A stretch of 64,000 nucleotides of DNA from NCBI GenBank assembly GCA_903870055.1, contig CAIQBG010000048.1, forward strand, positions 96,597-160,596, written 5' to 3'. How positions within the stretch are numbered: position 1 is the first letter of the stretch; every line of letters starts with the position of its first letter. The position numbers and the translations under genes were made by a program. Positions 9,834 to 18,218 of the stretch are shown here, in pieces. The stretch comes from an uncultured Pseudomonadota bacterium. Its GTDB lineage: Bacteria; Pseudomonadota; Gammaproteobacteria; Burkholderiales; Rhodocyclaceae. The notes under the pieces are model-generated. The model was not told the origin of the DNA. It did no database searches and was given only the letters and a program-made list of their open reading frames with translations.

Positions 9834-10725
9834 AACGCTGGCCGACACGGTCGGCAATACGCCGCTTGTGCGCATTCAGCGTCTGGATGCGGCACAACTG
9901 ACGGCGCAGAACAGTGTGGTGCTGGCCAAGCTGGAAGGTAATAACCCGGCGGGGTCGGTCAAAGACCGCCCAGCATTGTCGATGATCATGCATGCCGAAG
10001 CACGTGGTGACATCAAGCCCGGCGATACCCTCATTGAAGCTACCTCTGGCAACACGGGCATTGCCTTGGCCATGGCTGCAGCCATACATGGCTACAAGAT
10101 GATTCTGGTCATGCCTGAAAACCAGACCGTTGAACGCCGCCAGACCATGAAAGCCTTTGGTGCCGAGTTAGTGCTCACGCCCGTGAGTGGCAGCATGGAA
10201 CTAGCGCGTGATGTGGCTAACCGCATGGTCGCCGAGGGTAAGGGTATTGTGCTGGATCAGTTTGCCAATCCGGATAATCCCGTTGCACATTACGAAGCCA
10301 CCGGCCCAGAGATCTGGCGAGATACCGCAGGGCAAGTGACTCATTTCATTTCGAGCATGGGTACTACCGGCACCATCATGGGTGTTTCGCGTTTTCTCAA
10401 AGAACAGAATCCCAACATTCAGATTATTGGCGTACAGCCTAAAGACGGCGCACAGATACCGGGTATCCGAAAATGGCCAGAGGCCTATCTGCCCTCAATC
10501 TACGACAAGGCACGTGTTGATGAATTGGTCTATGTGGGTCAGAGCGAGGCCGAAGCTATGACCCGCCGATTGGCAGCAGAAGAGGGCATCTTTGCCGGTA
10601 TTTCTTCGGGTGGTGCCATGTGTGTTGCGCTGGAAATTGCGCGTACCAATCCGAACGCCACCGTAGTCAGCATTGTGTGTGACCGGGGTGATCGTTATCT
10701 CTCATCCGGCGTATTTGTCGATTAA
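9811..10725 (+). CDS. cysM: Cysteine synthase B (O-acetylserine sulfhydrylase, CysM type)
   Basis: PLP enzyme making cysteine from O-acetylserine and sulfide (or thiosulfate in the CysM class). The PLP lysine is K51 in [11 protein letters not shown]; the Pro-Ala-Gly before it is typical of CysM rather than CysK. The phosphate-binding TSGNTG and the C-terminal GISSGGAM loop are present. Length 304 aa. The start ([10 protein letters not shown]) lies inside the end of hldD, a 23-base overlap that suggests translational coupling. A cysK paralogue is at 31235-32167. Confidence 0.93.
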   Translation: MPTRPNYKTLADTVGNTPLVRIQRLDAAQLTAQNSVVLAKLEGNNPAGSVKDRPALSMIMHAEARGDIKPGDTLIEATSGNTGIALAMAAAIHGYKMILVMPENQTVERRQTMKAFGAELVLTPVSGSMELARDVANRMVAEGKGIVLDQFANPDNPVAHYEATGPEIWRDTAGQVTHFISSMGTTGTIMGVSRFLKEQNPNIQIIGVQPKDGAQIPGIRKWPEAYLPSIYDKARVDELVYVGQSEAEAMTRRLAAEEGIFAGISSGGAMCVALEIARTNPNATVVSIVCDRGDRYLSSGVFVD

Positions 10726-10748
10726 CTGCACCCGCTGAAAGCAGCCCC

Positions 10749-11549
10749 ATGGTTCCTATACTGGTCTTTGACATCGAAACGATCCCGGATGTTGCGGGGC
10801 TGCGTAATCTCAATGACTTACCGGCAGAGCTTTCCGATGACGAAGTCGCCGAGCTGGCTTTTCAGCAACGTCGTGCGCAGAGCGGTAATGATTTTCTGCC
10901 ACATTATCTACATAAAGTGGTCACCATCTCCTGTGCTTTCCGAAGTGATGCCGGTTTCAAGGTCTTTTCACTATCAGCCCCCGAGTTGGAAGAGGGCGCT
11001 ATCATCCAGCGTTTCTTTGATGGTCTGGAACGGCTGACGCCAGTACTCGTTTCCTGGAACGGCGGAGGCTTTGATTTGCCCGTGCTGCATTACCGTGGAC
11101 TGATGAATGGTGTTAGTGCGCCGCGCTACTGGGATCAGGGTGAAGGTGATTTCTCGGATTCGCGCGAGTTCAAATGGAACAACTATGTCAGTCGTTACCA
11201 TTCGCGTCATACCGATCTGATGGATCTGCTGGCGCTATTCCAGGCGCGTGCCAGTGCACCGCTCGATGCCATGGCCAAACTCATGGGCTTTCCCGGTAAA
11301 GTTGGCATGGCCGGTAACTTGGTCTGGCCCACCTGGCAAAAGGGCGAATACGCCAAGATTCGCGATTACTGTGAAACCGACGTGGTGAACACGTATTTGG
11401 TGTACAACCGCTTCCGCTTGATGCGTGGCGAGATCACGCGCGAGCAGGCCGATGCCGAAGAAACGCTGGTCCGCACAACCCTGCAGGAAACCCCGGGCGC
11501 CCACTGGCAGGAGTTTCTGGCAGAGTGGCCGGCGCGTATGGTTAAATAG
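10749..11549 (+). CDS. Predicted 3'-5' exonuclease of the PolB-exonuclease-like family
   Basis: A stand-alone DEDD-type exonuclease without a polymerase. Exo I is FDIETIPD (D8, E10), Exo II is SWNGGGFDLP, and Exo III is DYCETDVVNTY, in the order seen in bacterial PolB-like exonuclease proteins (266 aa here). The substrate in vivo is not established for this family. The gene is 23 bases after cysM and 4 bases before the MNT gene, so it may be transcribed with both. A role in DNA repair or RNA processing is inference only. Confidence 0.85.
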   Translation: MVPILVFDIETIPDVAGLRNLNDLPAELSDDEVAELAFQQRRAQSGNDFLPHYLHKVVTISCAFRSDAGFKVFSLSAPELEEGAIIQRFFDGLERLTPVLVSWNGGGFDLPVLHYRGLMNGVSAPRYWDQGEGDFSDSREFKWNNYVSRYHSRHTDLMDLLALFQARASAPLDAMAKLMGFPGKVGMAGNLVWPTWQKGEYAKIRDYCETDVVNTYLVYNRFRLMRGEITREQADAEETLVRTTLQETPGAHWQEFLAEWPARMVK

Positions 11550-11553
11550 AAGC

Positions 11554-11853
11554 ATGCGTTTAACCACAACCCAAATCGAATTTATTCGAAGCACTGCGCA
11601 GCAGCTGTTGGGTGAGCGTGTGCGCGTTACATTATTCGGCTCACGCGTTGATGATGCAAAAAAAGGTGGCGATTTGGATCTGTTGGTAGAAACCCCTGAA
11701 GCCATTGCAGAACCTGCGCTGTTAAGCGCTCGTATAGCAAGCCGGGTGTCGCGAGCTATGTACGGCCGAAAAGTTGATGTGATTCTCAAAGCGCCTAACC
11801 TTCTGGCGCAGCCAATTCATGAGATTGCAGCCAGAACCGGAGTGCTCCTGTGA
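11554..11853 (+). CDS. MNT-type minimal nucleotidyltransferase (MntA-like, possible type VII antitoxin)
   Basis: 99 aa. It has the nucleotidyltransferase signature GSRVDDAKKGGDLDLLV: G29-S30, then the metal pair D40/D42, and a third carboxylate at D75 in GRKVDVIL. The spacing is GS-x9-DxD, one residue shorter than the usual GS-x10-DxD of MntA. In type VII systems MntA adds AMP to its HEPN partner to silence it. I start at ATG 11554 (MRLTTTQIEF), since longer in-frame extension lies inside the exonuclease gene. The last four bases overlap the HEPN-like gene (GTGA). Confidence 0.75.
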   Translation: MRLTTTQIEFIRSTAQQLLGERVRVTLFGSRVDDAKKGGDLDLLVETPEAIAEPALLSARIASRVSRAMYGRKVDVILKAPNLLAQPIHEIAARTGVLL

Positions 11854-12332
11854 AACTGGATGCTGCTCTTAAGGCGCGCCTAGAGTTTTTGTGTCGGGTT
11901 GTCGATAAAGAAGCACACTATTTGCAGGAAACGGATGCGCGCCTTTTCTCCGAAGAGCTCAATGAGGAAACGTTGAAGCGTATTGCAGAAGATGCTTTGT
12001 TGGCGGAGCGACTTGATGCTTTTGTCAGTCGTTTTGGCCGTTTACAAGACACGGTTGGTGATAAATTTCTTCCGGCAATGCTTGATGCTATGGCTGAACA
12101 GAAAGGTGCGGCGATTGAGAATCTAGACCGTGCTGAAAAGCTGGGGTGGTTGGATTCAGCCGACACTTGGCTTGAAATCCGCAAGCTGCGCAATCAGATG
12201 GTCCATGAATGCATCGAAGACTTGGCTATCCTGTCCAGCGCTTTAAATGCCGGCCACAGGTTTGTGCCTGTGCTGGTTCAAGCCGCAAACCAATTGTCGC
12301 AGCAGGCCCGGCAGCGTATTAGCGCCCGCTAA
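11850..12332 (+). CDS. HEPN-like partner of the MNT gene (possible HepT-type toxin)
   Basis: 160 aa, almost all helical by appearance. Starts with GTG overlapping the MNT stop by 4 bases. Near the C-terminus it has RNQMVH (R114-H119), an R-x4-H match to the HEPN ribonuclease motif. In typical HepT proteins the histidine is followed by x-Tyr, the residue AMPylated by MntA; here the sequence reads HEC, so that tyrosine is a cysteine. Gene order (MNT first) is also opposite to the common hepT-mntA order. It could be a divergent toxin, a HEPN protein neutralised some other way, or a non-toxic partner. Family not recognised with confidence. Confidence 0.6.
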   Translation: MKLDAALKARLEFLCRVVDKEAHYLQETDARLFSEELNEETLKRIAEDALLAERLDAFVSRFGRLQDTVGDKFLPAMLDAMAEQKGAAIENLDRAEKLGWLDSADTWLEIRKLRNQMVHECIEDLAILSSALNAGHRFVPVLVQAANQLSQQARQRISAR

Positions 12333-12353
12333 CTGGCTCCACAGGATGCGCTC

Positions 12354-12362
12354 TGCTATAAT
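12354..12362 (+). promoter_or_regulatory. Extended -10 promoter of tRNA-Ser
   Basis: TGCTATAAT: a perfect -10 hexamer (12357-12362) preceded by TGn, the extended -10 form. The bases after it (CGCGCCC) are a GC-rich discriminator, usual for stable-RNA promoters under stringent control. No good -35 box is present. The tRNA begins 10 bases downstream, which fits. Confidence 0.75.
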
Positions 12363-12372
12363 CGCGCCCTTC

Positions 12373-12463
12373 GGACAGGTGGATGAGCGGTTTAAGTCGC
12401 ACGCCTGGAAAGCGTGTTTAGGGTAATACCCTAACGCGGGTTCGAATCCCGCCCTGTCCGCCA
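12373..12463 (+). tRNA. serX: tRNA-Ser(GGA)
   Basis: Complete class II tRNA. Acceptor stem GGACAGG pairs with CCTGTCC (12453-12459), discriminator G, encoded CCA at 12461-12463. Anticodon stem CACGC/GCGTG with loop CTGGAAA gives anticodon GGA (12407-12409), reading UCC and UCU. The long variable arm (TAGGG/CCCTA stem) is diagnostic of tRNA-Ser. The T arm is GCGGG-TTCGAAT-CCCGC. The gene is flanked by its own promoter and terminator. The exact gene symbol is only a conventional placeholder. Confidence 0.97.
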
Positions 12464-12472
12464 AACATATAC

Positions 12473-12507
12473 AAAAAGCCCTTGGTTATCAAGGGCTTTT
12501 TCTTTTT
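12473..12507 (+). terminator. Terminator after tRNA-Ser
   Basis: Hairpin AAAAAGCCCTT / AAGGGCTTTTT with loop GGTTATC, then C and a further run of T. Begins 10 bases after the tRNA CCA end. Confidence 0.9.
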
Positions 12508-12566
12508 GTGGTGTTGATTGACCCCGCACAGTAATAACTGATTCAACCCAAAGCGGACGCCGAAAG

Positions 12567-12586
12567 AAAAACCACCCGAAGGTGGT
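12567..12586 (-). terminator. UUCG-loop terminator for the minus-strand CruF-like gene
   Basis: Read on the minus strand: ACCACC, loop TTCG, GGTGGT, then TTTTTC. A UUCG tetraloop closed by C-G followed by a T tract is a canonical intrinsic terminator. It lies 67 bases beyond the stop of the gene at 12653. Bases 12508-12566 and 12591-12652 hold nothing else I can identify. Confidence 0.75.
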
Positions 12587-12652
12587 TTTAATGTTTCTTG
12601 GTAGCCCGGGGCGGAATCTACCAGTGCCTGGGTTGTAATGCGCTTAGAATCA

Positions 12653-13504
12653 CTAAGTTCTGTCTTGTTGTGAATTTTGACCATACAGGACAAGCAATGC
12701 CGCCAAGACAGGAATCGTTGTTGCGAACATTGCAATTCCAGATCCCGCAAGATTAATTGCAGAGGGATCAATCGTAATAGGTCGCAACATTACTGGTATC
12801 TCAAATGCCAAATACAACAAAATTGGTGGCAAAAAGAAATGAGGCTTCTGGGGGACTGATATATGTTTCATTGCTTGATCACTATTAGCAAACAGCCCAA
12901 CTGCTGCTGCAATGATGCCAGTGTTTATAAACCAGGCAATAAAATTTGAAAGTGGCACACCAAAGTACGCACCTCCATCACGCCATATCCATAAACCCTT
13001 AACGGTTGACATGAAAGGGTCGTTCGAAAAATCGTGCGTTGTCATAACAAGGGCGGTAAATATCGCAACTCCAAGCCATCTTATTCCATGAACCTTGTTG
13101 GATAGGCCCCCTACGAGCACCCTTCCCATTATGAAACAGGCATATCCAAGAGAAAAATAACTTACCATGACCATAATTGGTACCCCCAGTACCATGGGGC
13201 CATTGATCACGTCAGGATAGTAATAATTGCAATACAAATATTGAAAATTAACGCCAAGCACCTCTACAAAACCGCCAAACAGGCAACTAAATAAAAACAT
13301 CTTGATAGTAGTTCGCCATCCAGCCCACATACTGCAATGAATGAAACACAGAACAACTGCAATATTTGAGACGGCATAGGCAGTTAAAGGGGAATGATGT
13401 GCAAATGGATAAAGGCCAAAGAAAAGACAGAGCGCTAATAAAACCCAACAGATGATCATTTTCAATTTAATTTCCCGATTTTTAGGTCTCGTCAACTTTA
13501 GCAT
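12653..13504 (-). CDS. CruF-like carotenoid-biosynthesis family membrane protein (DUF422)
   Basis: Polytopic membrane protein of about 283 aa with seven or so hydrophobic helices. The block GGFVEVLGVNFQYLYCNYYY, then GPMVLGVPIMV, and later DP...G.W.W..GG.YFGVPLSNF match the pattern of the DUF422/CruF family, whose characterised members hydrate acyclic carotenoid ends. No other carotenoid gene is in the window, so the substrate here is unknown. I start at ATG 13504; a TTG 33 bases upstream is the alternative. The sequence is visibly AT-richer than its neighbours (some 60-base lines near 32% GC), suggesting acquisition. It is divergent from the YceI gene. Confidence 0.65.
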   Translation of the reverse strand: MLKLTRPKNREIKLKMIICWVLLALCLFFGLYPFAHHSPLTAYAVSNIAVVLCFIHCSMWAGWRTTIKMFLFSCLFGGFVEVLGVNFQYLYCNYYYPDVINGPMVLGVPIMVMVSYFSLGYACFIMGRVLVGGLSNKVHGIRWLGVAIFTALVMTTHDFSNDPFMSTVKGLWIWRDGGAYFGVPLSNFIAWFINTGIIAAAVGLFANSDQAMKHISVPQKPHFFLPPILLYLAFEIPVMLRPITIDPSAINLAGSGIAMFATTIPVLAALLVLYGQNSQQDRT

Positions 13505-13591
13505 ATTAGTGTTTCTGGTAACGCAAAGCGAGATCAACTGGTAGCAGATTGGCAGAAGCTAGTCTTTCAGCTATGCCTGAGGTACCCTGAA

Positions 13592-14185
13592 ATGGGTAAA
13601 CAATTGAAAATCGATATGAACTTAAAGACTTTGGTTACGTTGTTGTTGGCCTTGAGCCTAGCCAATGCTTCTTATGCTGCAGATGTCTACGGAGTTGATC
13701 CGGAACATACGTTCGTAAGCTTTAGCTACTCCCATCAGAACTACTCTATTCAGACAAGCCGATTTGATAATGTAAGTGGAAGTATTGTCTTAGATGAAGC
13801 CGCTAGTACCGGCATGATCGATATGTCGATAGATATGAAGTCAGTGAGTACTGGATCTGCCATTTTCAATAAGCGAATTCAAGAGGATGACTTCTTTGCG
13901 ACAGAGAGCTTCCCAGTTGCTACTTTCACGTCAGACAAAATCGTTTTTAACAAAGAGGCAATAACTTCGGTCCAGGGAATATTGACGATCAAAGGGATCT
14001 CTAAACCAGTCACAATTGATGTTAAAAATTTCTTTTGTAGCCGAAGCTTATTAACGCTTCAATACACGTGCGGCGCTAACGCAGTTACCCGGGTTAACAG
14101 ATCAGACTTTGAGATGGGTAAATACGTTCCCTTCGTTGGCGATGAAGTGACGATCAACATAGCGATTGAAGCTTCAAAAAATTAA
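13592..14185 (+). CDS. Secreted YceI-family (polyisoprenoid-binding, lipocalin-like) protein
   Basis: 197 aa with a signal peptide ending near ANASYAA, then the YceI beta-barrel: YGVDPEHTFVSFSYSH, GSIVLDEAA, the FFATESFPVATF strand, GILTIKGISKPV, and NRSDFEMGKY near the end. YceI proteins are periplasmic and bind long isoprenoid or amide lipids in a barrel. GAGGT lies 9 bases before ATG 13592; a second ATG at 13616 (MNLKTLV) would give a shorter leader. The divergent neighbour is the CruF-like gene, so a shared isoprenoid substrate is a reasonable but unproven idea. Base composition is AT-rich like that gene. Confidence 0.88.
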   Translation: MGKQLKIDMNLKTLVTLLLALSLANASYAADVYGVDPEHTFVSFSYSHQNYSIQTSRFDNVSGSIVLDEAASTGMIDMSIDMKSVSTGSAIFNKRIQEDDFFATESFPVATFTSDKIVFNKEAITSVQGILTIKGISKPVTIDVKNFFCSRSLLTLQYTCGANAVTRVNRSDFEMGKYVPFVGDEVTINIAIEASKN

Positions 14186-14191
14186 TAGCCG

Positions 14192-14222
14192 TTGTATGCG
14201 CATATTATCAACCTCGTATAAT
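14192..14222 (+). promoter_or_regulatory. Likely sigma-70 promoter for the 14250 gene
   Basis: Perfect -10 TATAAT (14217-14222) with TTGTAT (14192-14197) as a possible -35; the 19-base spacer is longer than ideal. It lies between yceI and the unrecognised gene, implying a separate transcription unit. Confidence 0.5.
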
Positions 14223-14249
14223 GCGCATGTAAAACTTTGAGGAAAAACG

Positions 14250-14729
14250 ATGGCAACCCCCGTAGCAGAGCAGGCAGTCTTGTTAGCCAAAGAGATGGGT
14301 GTTGATCATCCATCGGCTGAAGTGATCGAAACCTATACGCGGATTCTGGCCAGAACCTCACTCGTGGTGCCGTTGGGGCCGACTCGATCGATAGCACGGG
14401 GTAATGCTGAAGATGATCGGGAATATCCTGATGAGAAGGACTACACCTTCTTCAAAGAGATGCTGGATAAGACGGCGATTAATGAGTTTTTCCAGAATGA
14501 AGACTGGGGTCCTCATCGGGTATTGATGGATACCTTTGCACTAGACGATACGCATACGGTGCCGGCTTACCGGGTGTTCTGGAACGAGCGCCAAAAGTTT
14601 TTGTCAGCGCATAACGAAATCGACGCCTTCAAAGCGATTGTTGAACCGATGGTGGCTTCAGTTTCAATGCTGCTGGGCGTGGATTGGGCTAACTGGACAC
14701 TGGACATAGGGCAGGGTAAAAATTCCTAG
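14250..14729 (+). CDS. Unrecognised soluble protein, 159 aa
   Basis: I do not recognise a family. The protein is acidic, has no signal peptide or membrane helix, and appears mainly helical, with an aromatic-rich middle (DYTFFKEML, NEFFQNEDWGPHRVL) and end (GVDWANWTLDIG). GAGGA sits 7 bases before the ATG, and a TATAAT box is upstream, so it is clearly a real, expressed gene. It ends 32 bases before the membrane-anchored exonuclease and may be co-transcribed with it. Codon use and composition resemble the chromosome rather than the AT-rich patch just upstream. Confidence 0.75.
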   Translation: MATPVAEQAVLLAKEMGVDHPSAEVIETYTRILARTSLVVPLGPTRSIARGNAEDDREYPDEKDYTFFKEMLDKTAINEFFQNEDWGPHRVLMDTFALDDTHTVPAYRVFWNERQKFLSAHNEIDAFKAIVEPMVASVSMLLGVDWANWTLDIGQGKNS

Positions 14730-14761
14730 TACAAAACACCAGTTGCCAGTGAGGTCCCGGT

Positions 14762-15820
14762 TTGGAAAAACTTACAGCCAGAGCACGTTACCTGATTGCG
14801 GGTGCAGTTTTATCATTGCTGATGGCAGGCCCATTTGTGGCCATTGCCCTTTATGCCTGGGCCGAGGGTACGCTTGAACACCGGGCGATTTTTACGCATT
14901 ACTTCCAGCAGCTATTTCCGCTTGGTGTTTTATTAACGGTTTTTGCCCTGGCCTTTGGGTTTGCGATTCTGAATGGTCTGTTTCGTGCTTATGTCACGGG
15001 TATGGCAGTGACGGCAGAGCAGTTAACGGTGATGCTCAGCAGCAATCGGGATCTGCGCGTTGATGTGCTGGGTCCACCAGAATTGCGCGCAGTGATTGGG
15101 GCCATGAACCGTCTGGCCGATCAGCGCGATCATAAGATTGATGAGGTGGAAGCCCGAATCGCCGCGCAACGATCGATGTATCAGGCGTTGTGTGATCGTT
15201 CGGCAGGGGCTTCGGTTTTGGATCGTCCTCTGGATAGCTTGGTTTATACCGCTTTTGATACAGAAACTACCGGTCTGCAGCCTGGTAATGGCGATGAGAT
15301 TATCCAGATAGGAGCTTTGCGTGTTTCGGCAGGGCATATCGATGCGGATCATGCTTTCGAAGCACTGGTTGATCCACAGCGCCCGATTAGTCCTGAAAGC
15401 GAAATGATTCACGGCATTAGCGATGAACAAGTCCGGGGCAAGCCAACGATTAAACAAGTATTACCGGAGTTTTATGATTTCTGTGTTGATACTGTGCTGC
15501 TCGGACATAACGTAGCCTTCGATATGCGGTTCCTGCAGTTGAAAGAAGAAAGTGTCCGCGTTGTATTCAGGCAGCCGGTGATTGATACTTTGCTGCTTTC
15601 AGCTGTGGCTTATCCGAATCAACCGCATCACAGTCTGGAGGCAAGCATGGCCTTGCTTGGGGTAGAGATTGAACACCGCCACAGTGCTTATTCCGATGCG
15701 GTTGCAACAGCACAGGTATTTTTGAAGCTGGTGCCGCTCCTTGAGGCGCGTGGCATTATTACTTTGGGGCAGGCGATTGCCGCTTCACAGAAAACACCGT
15801 ATGCCCGTTTGGCGTATTAA
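14762..15820 (+). CDS. Membrane-anchored DnaQ-like (DEDDh) 3'-5' exonuclease
   Basis: 352 aa in two parts. Residues ~10-34 and ~50-75 are transmembrane helices, followed by a ~60-residue linker resembling a HAMP/coiled segment. Residues ~160-335 form an epsilon-type exonuclease: FDTETTG (D166, E168), HNVAFDMRF (D254), and H307-x4-D312 in HSAYSD, the complete DEDDh set. The start is TTG with GAGGT six bases upstream. The catalytic domain should face the cytoplasm. Similar proteins in other bacteria are often next to nucleotidyltransferase/CBS genes; none is here. DNA or RNA as substrate is unknown. Confidence 0.83.
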   Translation: MEKLTARARYLIAGAVLSLLMAGPFVAIALYAWAEGTLEHRAIFTHYFQQLFPLGVLLTVFALAFGFAILNGLFRAYVTGMAVTAEQLTVMLSSNRDLRVDVLGPPELRAVIGAMNRLADQRDHKIDEVEARIAAQRSMYQALCDRSAGASVLDRPLDSLVYTAFDTETTGLQPGNGDEIIQIGALRVSAGHIDADHAFEALVDPQRPISPESEMIHGISDEQVRGKPTIKQVLPEFYDFCVDTVLLGHNVAFDMRFLQLKEESVRVVFRQPVIDTLLLSAVAYPNQPHHSLEASMALLGVEIEHRHSAYSDAVATAQVFLKLVPLLEARGIITLGQAIAASQKTPYARLAY

Positions 15821-15835
15821 TCTGAGATTGGCTTT

Positions 15836-18214
15836 ATGAGATTCCCGCCCGTTAAACGATGTGCAATGTACGGATTAACAACATTCGTGGCACTCGCGTT
15901 GGTGTTGTGGTTGTTGGGCGTTCTGTTGCTACCTAGTATGGTGCGTGGTGAAATCGACAAATATGGCCAGAGCATTGGTTACAAGATCGAAGTGGGCGAG
16001 GTTCATGTCGCGCCGTTGCTGCTGAAAGCCGAAGCAACCGATATCAAGTTGGCTTCTGCTGCAGATGGTGAATTGCTGTCGCTCAAGCGCTTGGCGCTGG
16101 ATATAAAGTTCTGGCCACTGGTAGTGGGCGAGCTGCATTTCGGAACGATTGAACTGGCATCGCCACAGATAGTGCTCAAGCAAATCAATGGCAAGCAGGC
16201 TAGTTGGAATTGGATCCGCTTTATTAATGCCGTATCTGGTCCGGCTGATACACCACCCTCGACCATGAAGGTGGCGATAGATCTACTCAAGATCGAAGAC
16301 GGCAGAATCAATATTCGTCAGGGAAAGAAACAATATGCGCTGGGCCCTGTAAGCTTTTCACTTCACGATTACCGAAATGCCGGCGAAGATGGCCGCGTGG
16401 GTGGCTTGGCGAGTAGCTATAAAGTGAATCTGGGCAAGGTGAGTATTCCATTGGCAGCCCAGGATGGTTTGGCAGATCGACAGTTAACGCTTAATCACGT
16501 GTCCTTGCTGGGTACGGCCCATCAAAAGGCGAATCATGATTACCGCATCAACCTGGATTTGCTGGTTGATAGCGGCAAGATTGCCACGCGTTGGGACATC
16601 GATTTCACGACCGGGGATATCAAAGCGCATCTGGAAGCCGATGCATTGCCGGTAGCCCCTTTCATTGTTCTGGCACCAACTTATAAGCCATTGCAGACTG
16701 AATCGGGCTCGCTGAATGCAAGTCTGGATCTGCTTATGACAGCTCAGCAGACCAGCCTCACAGGCAGCAGTACTGTGAACGATCTGGATATTCGAATGGC
16801 CAATAGTAAAGTCACGTTGCTTGGTTGGACTCAAGCAAAGGTCGATCAGATCACCTTGAATCTACCCGTGAGCGATACGCAGGGCGGCCTGCTGACGATC
16901 GGTGAGATTACGCTGGTGGCACCAGTAAGCCGATTTGAAATTGATGCCCAGAACACGAGCAACTTCCGTGCGTTGTTTAGTAAGCCGGGTTCAACGCCAC
17001 CTGCTGAGTCTGTGAAATCACCTGGCCCGGTTTTTAACTACGATGTACGGGCGATTCGGTTGCAGAACGGGGTGATGCATTTCGCAGATGAATCGATTCG
17101 TCCCGAATTTGCGGTGGATGTTAATGGGCTGAACGGCTATCTGCTAGGCGTATCCAATCGGCCTAACCAATATGCATCGTTGGCGATAGATGGCCGAGTC
17201 GGCAAATCCGGTAGTCTGCGCGGCCGAGGACAAGTGGCTTTTGATGATCCGCGTTTGAACAACGATGTGGCTTTGCTCTTCAAGAATATTTCATTGAAGT
17301 CGATCAATCCGTACACCATGACTTTTGCTGGATATAAGATTGACTACGGTCGTATCGACGTTGATCTAAATTACATCACCAAGAATGGCCAGTTGCAGGG
17401 TAAGAATCGGTTCGTCATCAAAAAGATTAAGCTGGGCGAAGAAGTGCCGGATTATGCAGGCGCCAGGTTGCCGCTAGGTTTGGCGATTGCGCTTCTTGAA
17501 GATTCGGACGGCATGATTGATGTGAACATTCCGGTTGAAGGTAATGTGAACGATCCGGAGTTTAGCGTTGGTCATCTAGTTTGGCAGGCGGTTAAGACCG
17601 TGCTTAATAATCTAGTAACAGCGCCGTTCAGGGCGATTGGATCATTGCTGGGTATCGAGAATATGAGGCAGGTTACTTTCGTAGCCGGTGAGAGCTCTTT
17701 GTTGCCGGCTGATCAGCAGAGCCTGGAGAAGGTTGCTAATGCGCTTGTGAAGCGACCCGGATCCCGCGTCGTTATTCAGGGAGGCTATGATCCAGCAGTA
17801 GATTCACCAGCCTTGGCAGTAGCCATGGCTGATCGGGCGATTCTTGCGGCGGCGGGCATCAAGATTGATCTGAATGAACCACTGCCGACTCCTAACCTGA
17901 CTGATCCTGCCATTCGCTCCGCAATGCGTACCGTCTATGCGAACCAGGTCGGTAGGGTAAAACTGGGGCAACGTTTAATCATGCTGCCAGACACGCCGGA
18001 GCGTGATCAGCAGTTGCGGCAGGAAATCATCGACAGTTACCAGATTGGTGAGTCACAACTGCGTCAATTAGCTAACGACCGGGCCAAGCGGGCTCAGCAG
18101 GTGATGCTAACCGCTGTGCCGGAGCTGAAGGAACGAGTTGATGTCGGAGAGCCTGTGCAGGTGAGTGCCGATGGAAATGCCGTAGCCCTCGTTGTTGAAA
18201 TTCAACGCAACTGA
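15836..18214 (+). CDS. DUF748/AsmA-like envelope protein
   Basis: 792 aa. One N-terminal membrane helix (about residues 13-33) is followed by repeated beta-rich AsmA/DUF748-type segments (for example SLKRLALDIKFWPLVVGEL, FDDPRLNNDVALLFKNISL). A C-terminal OmpA-like region starts around VTFVAGESSLLPADQQSL and includes VVIQGGYDP. It is anchored in the inner membrane with the bulk in the periplasm. AsmA-type proteins are linked to lipid movement to the outer membrane, but members of this subfamily are mostly uncharacterised. It starts 15 bases after the exonuclease stop, so it is likely in the same transcript, which ends at the terminator at 18219. Confidence 0.8.
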   Translation: MRFPPVKRCAMYGLTTFVALALVLWLLGVLLLPSMVRGEIDKYGQSIGYKIEVGEVHVAPLLLKAEATDIKLASAADGELLSLKRLALDIKFWPLVVGELHFGTIELASPQIVLKQINGKQASWNWIRFINAVSGPADTPPSTMKVAIDLLKIEDGRINIRQGKKQYALGPVSFSLHDYRNAGEDGRVGGLASSYKVNLGKVSIPLAAQDGLADRQLTLNHVSLLGTAHQKANHDYRINLDLLVDSGKIATRWDIDFTTGDIKAHLEADALPVAPFIVLAPTYKPLQTESGSLNASLDLLMTAQQTSLTGSSTVNDLDIRMANSKVTLLGWTQAKVDQITLNLPVSDTQGGLLTIGEITLVAPVSRFEIDAQNTSNFRALFSKPGSTPPAESVKSPGPVFNYDVRAIRLQNGVMHFADESIRPEFAVDVNGLNGYLLGVSNRPNQYASLAIDGRVGKSGSLRGRGQVAFDDPRLNNDVALLFKNISLKSINPYTMTFAGYKIDYGRIDVDLNYITKNGQLQGKNRFVIKKIKLGEEVPDYAGARLPLGLAIALLEDSDGMIDVNIPVEGNVNDPEFSVGHLVWQAVKTVLNNLVTAPFRAIGSLLGIENMRQVTFVAGESSLLPADQQSLEKVANALVKRPGSRVVIQGGYDPAVDSPALAVAMADRAILAAAGIKIDLNEPLPTPNLTDPAIRSAMRTVYANQVGRVKLGQRLIMLPDTPERDQQLRQEIIDSYQIGESQLRQLANDRAKRAQQVMLTAVPELKERVDVGEPVQVSADGNAVALVVEIQRN

Positions 18215-18218
18215 TAAC

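Noticed and set aside
12243..12771. Minus-strand open frames across tRNA-Ser, with GGQGGIRTRVR-like and RAGFEPAL-like peptides
   Set aside because: These peptides are the well-known false translations of tRNA genes; a complete tRNA-Ser explains the sequence.
12441..14250. Attachment-site duplication of the tRNA-Ser 3' end flanking the AT-rich patch
   Set aside because: I found no second copy of the T-arm/acceptor sequence and no integrase, so integration at the tRNA is not supported.
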